From: Photobacterium chitinilyticum
GTDB lineage: Bacteria > Pseudomonadota > Gammaproteobacteria > Enterobacterales > Vibrionaceae
Assembly: GCF_004104355.1 (NCBI RefSeq)
Contig: NZ_RJLM01000001.1
Location: forward strand, 476,711 to 540,710
Length of the DNA: 64,000 nucleotides
Reading direction: 5' to 3'
The notes beneath the pieces are model-generated. The model was not told the origin of the DNA and did no database searches. It saw nothing but the letters and a program-made list of their open reading frames with translations. Shown here one piece after another: positions 63,135 through 64,000 of the stretch; the stretch's first letter is position 1; each line of letters begins with the position of its first letter. The position numbers and the translations under genes are program-made.

Positions 63135-64000
63135 ATGAAACCCACCGCTGTTGTTGCCCTTGGCGGCAATGCATTGTTGCGTCGTGGCGACGCACCGAGC
63201 TTTGATAACCAGCTGGCTAACATCAAAATCGCAGCTAAGGCGATTGCTGAAATCGCCAAGGAATACCAGGTTGCGATTGTCCATGGAAATGGTCCGCAGG
63301 TTGGCCTGCTAGCCCTGCAGAACTTGGCTTATGACAAAGTCTCGCCTTATCCGCTCGATGTCCTTGGAGCTGAAAGCGAAGGGATGATTGGTTATATGCT
63401 GGCTCAGGAGCTGCAAAATTTACTGCCTGACACCGAAGTAGCCAGCCTTCTGACTCGTATTGAAGTGAATGCCGATGATCCTAGCATGTTGGATCCGACC
63501 AAGTTTGTTGGCCCGGTTTATAACGAAGACGAAGCCGGTGTTTTGGCTGAAGCCAATAACTGGATCATGAAGCGTGATGGCGAATATGTCCGCCGCGTCG
63601 TACCGTCTCCTAAGCCAATCAATATTGTCGACAAGAAGTCGATTGATACTTTGCTTAATGCCGGCCAGATTGTGATCTGCTGTGGCGGCGGCGGTATTCC
63701 AGTGTGCCGTGGCGAATTCGGTTATCAAGGTGTTGAAGGTGTGATCGATAAAGACCTTTCAGCAACCTTGCTGGCTAAACAGCTCAAGGCAGACAAGCTG
63801 CTTATCCTGACAGATGCCGATGCCGTTTACCTAGACTGGGGCACTGAGAAGCAGCGTGCGCTACGAGCGACGACACCAGCTCAGCTAAGTGAGCATCAGT
63901 TTCCTGCGGGTTCAATGGGACCTAAAGTCGAAGCTGCGGCCGATTTTGCCCAGTTTGGTGGTCGCGCCTATATCGGTGCACTTGAAGAAGGCTTAGAGGT
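63135..64000 (+). CDS. yqeA: Carbamate kinase (3' end cut by window edge)
   Basis: Makes ATP from carbamoyl phosphate and ADP with release of carbamate. About 288 codons are visible of the usual 310. Motifs: VVALGGNALL at the N-terminus, VHGNGPQVGLLALQN, AESEGMIGYMLAQEL, CCGGGGIPV, GVIDKDLSATLLA and LTDADAVYLDWG. AAGGAG lies before ATG 63135. Placed 63 bp after hyuA, it supplies the energy-yielding step of the pathway, as yqeA does in E. coli. Further cluster genes (yqeB, yqeC, xdhD, ygfK, ssnA type) are expected to the right. Confidence 0.94.
   Translation, partial: MKPTAVVALGGNALLRRGDAPSFDNQLANIKIAAKAIAEIAKEYQVAIVHGNGPQVGLLALQNLAYDKVSPYPLDVLGAESEGMIGYMLAQELQNLLPDTEVASLLTRIEVNADDPSMLDPTKFVGPVYNEDEAGVLAEANNWIMKRDGEYVRRVVPSPKPINIVDKKSIDTLLNAGQIVICCGGGGIPVCRGEFGYQGVEGVIDKDLSATLLAKQLKADKLLILTDADAVYLDWGTEKQRALRATTPAQLSEHQFPAGSMGPKVEAAADFAQFGGRAYIGALEEGLE

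Noticed and set aside
1-64000. tRNA and rRNA genes, prophage structural genes and integrase genes were looked for.
   Set aside because: I saw no cloverleaf, rRNA, phage or integrase signal; small structured RNAs could still be missed without covariance searches.

Overview
The window looks like a chromosomal segment of a marine Vibrionaceae bacterium, most likely Photobacterium. The reasons are a PfaA with five tandem ACPs next to a stand-alone PfaE-type phosphopantetheinyl transferase and an Orf6-type thioesterase, a complete oleABCD cluster, TorT/TorS, and enterobacterial/vibrio-type housekeeping genes. This assignment is inference from gene content; no rRNA or other phylogenetic marker lies in the window. 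Layout: (1) 1-16.5 kb, lipid region. pfaB (partial) and pfaA run leftward. pfaE, an Orf6-like thioesterase and oleA-oleB-oleC-oleD follow. Together they suggest synthesis of polyunsaturated fatty acids by the Pfa synthase, with OleABCD condensing acyl chains head to head into long-chain polyunsaturated olefins. (2) 16.7-29.5 kb, ordinary chromosomal genes: YccS-like membrane protein, helicase IV, an MDR oxidoreductase, methylglyoxal synthase, divergent torT/torS and a NIT-domain chemoreceptor. (3) 29.7-32.0 kb, AT-rich: an OmpX/Ail-like barrel gene divergent from a ToxR/PsaE-like membrane transcription factor and a small periplasmic partner. (4) 32.2-37.1 kb: NemA-like ene reductase with a divergent LysR regulator, and a Kef-type K+ efflux pair. 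(5) 37.3-43.0 kb: a sulfur/selenium-type operon (class V aminotransferase/cysteine desulfurase, double-cubane reductase, its ATPase activator, a Se/S-carrier-like protein, YedF) and a YnjE-like periplasmic rhodanese. (6) 43.1-45.9 kb: rhlE, a TPR protein and a small conserved-looking ORF.

(7) 46.1-54.0 kb is a strongly AT-rich accessory island framed by decayed insertion sequences: IS1595 N-terminus and IS21 istB on the left; two IS3-type remnants and two IS1595 C-terminal copies on the right. Its core is a tight, overlapping five-gene operon: a pilin-like secreted protein, a 313-residue secreted protein with a pilin-like C-terminus, a chaperone-like small exported protein, a small exported protein with a coiled-coil tail, and an EAL-domain protein. 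No usher is present. This is the best candidate for an undescribed system here. A MarR regulator with a good palindromic operator sits between the two IS1595 copies.

(8) 54.0-64.0 kb: NUDIX and S4-domain genes, then the conserved anaerobic purine/urate-type cluster uacR(ygeV)-ygeW-ygeX-ygeY-hyuA-yqeA. It has a sigma-54-like promoter and upstream repeats that look like activator binding sites, an intrinsic terminator between ygeW and ygeX, and a perfect 17-bp hairpin ahead of hyuA. The YedF operon and the yge cluster are both of kinds that co-occur with selenium metabolism, so the host probably carries selD and a labile-selenium molybdenum hydroxylase outside the window.
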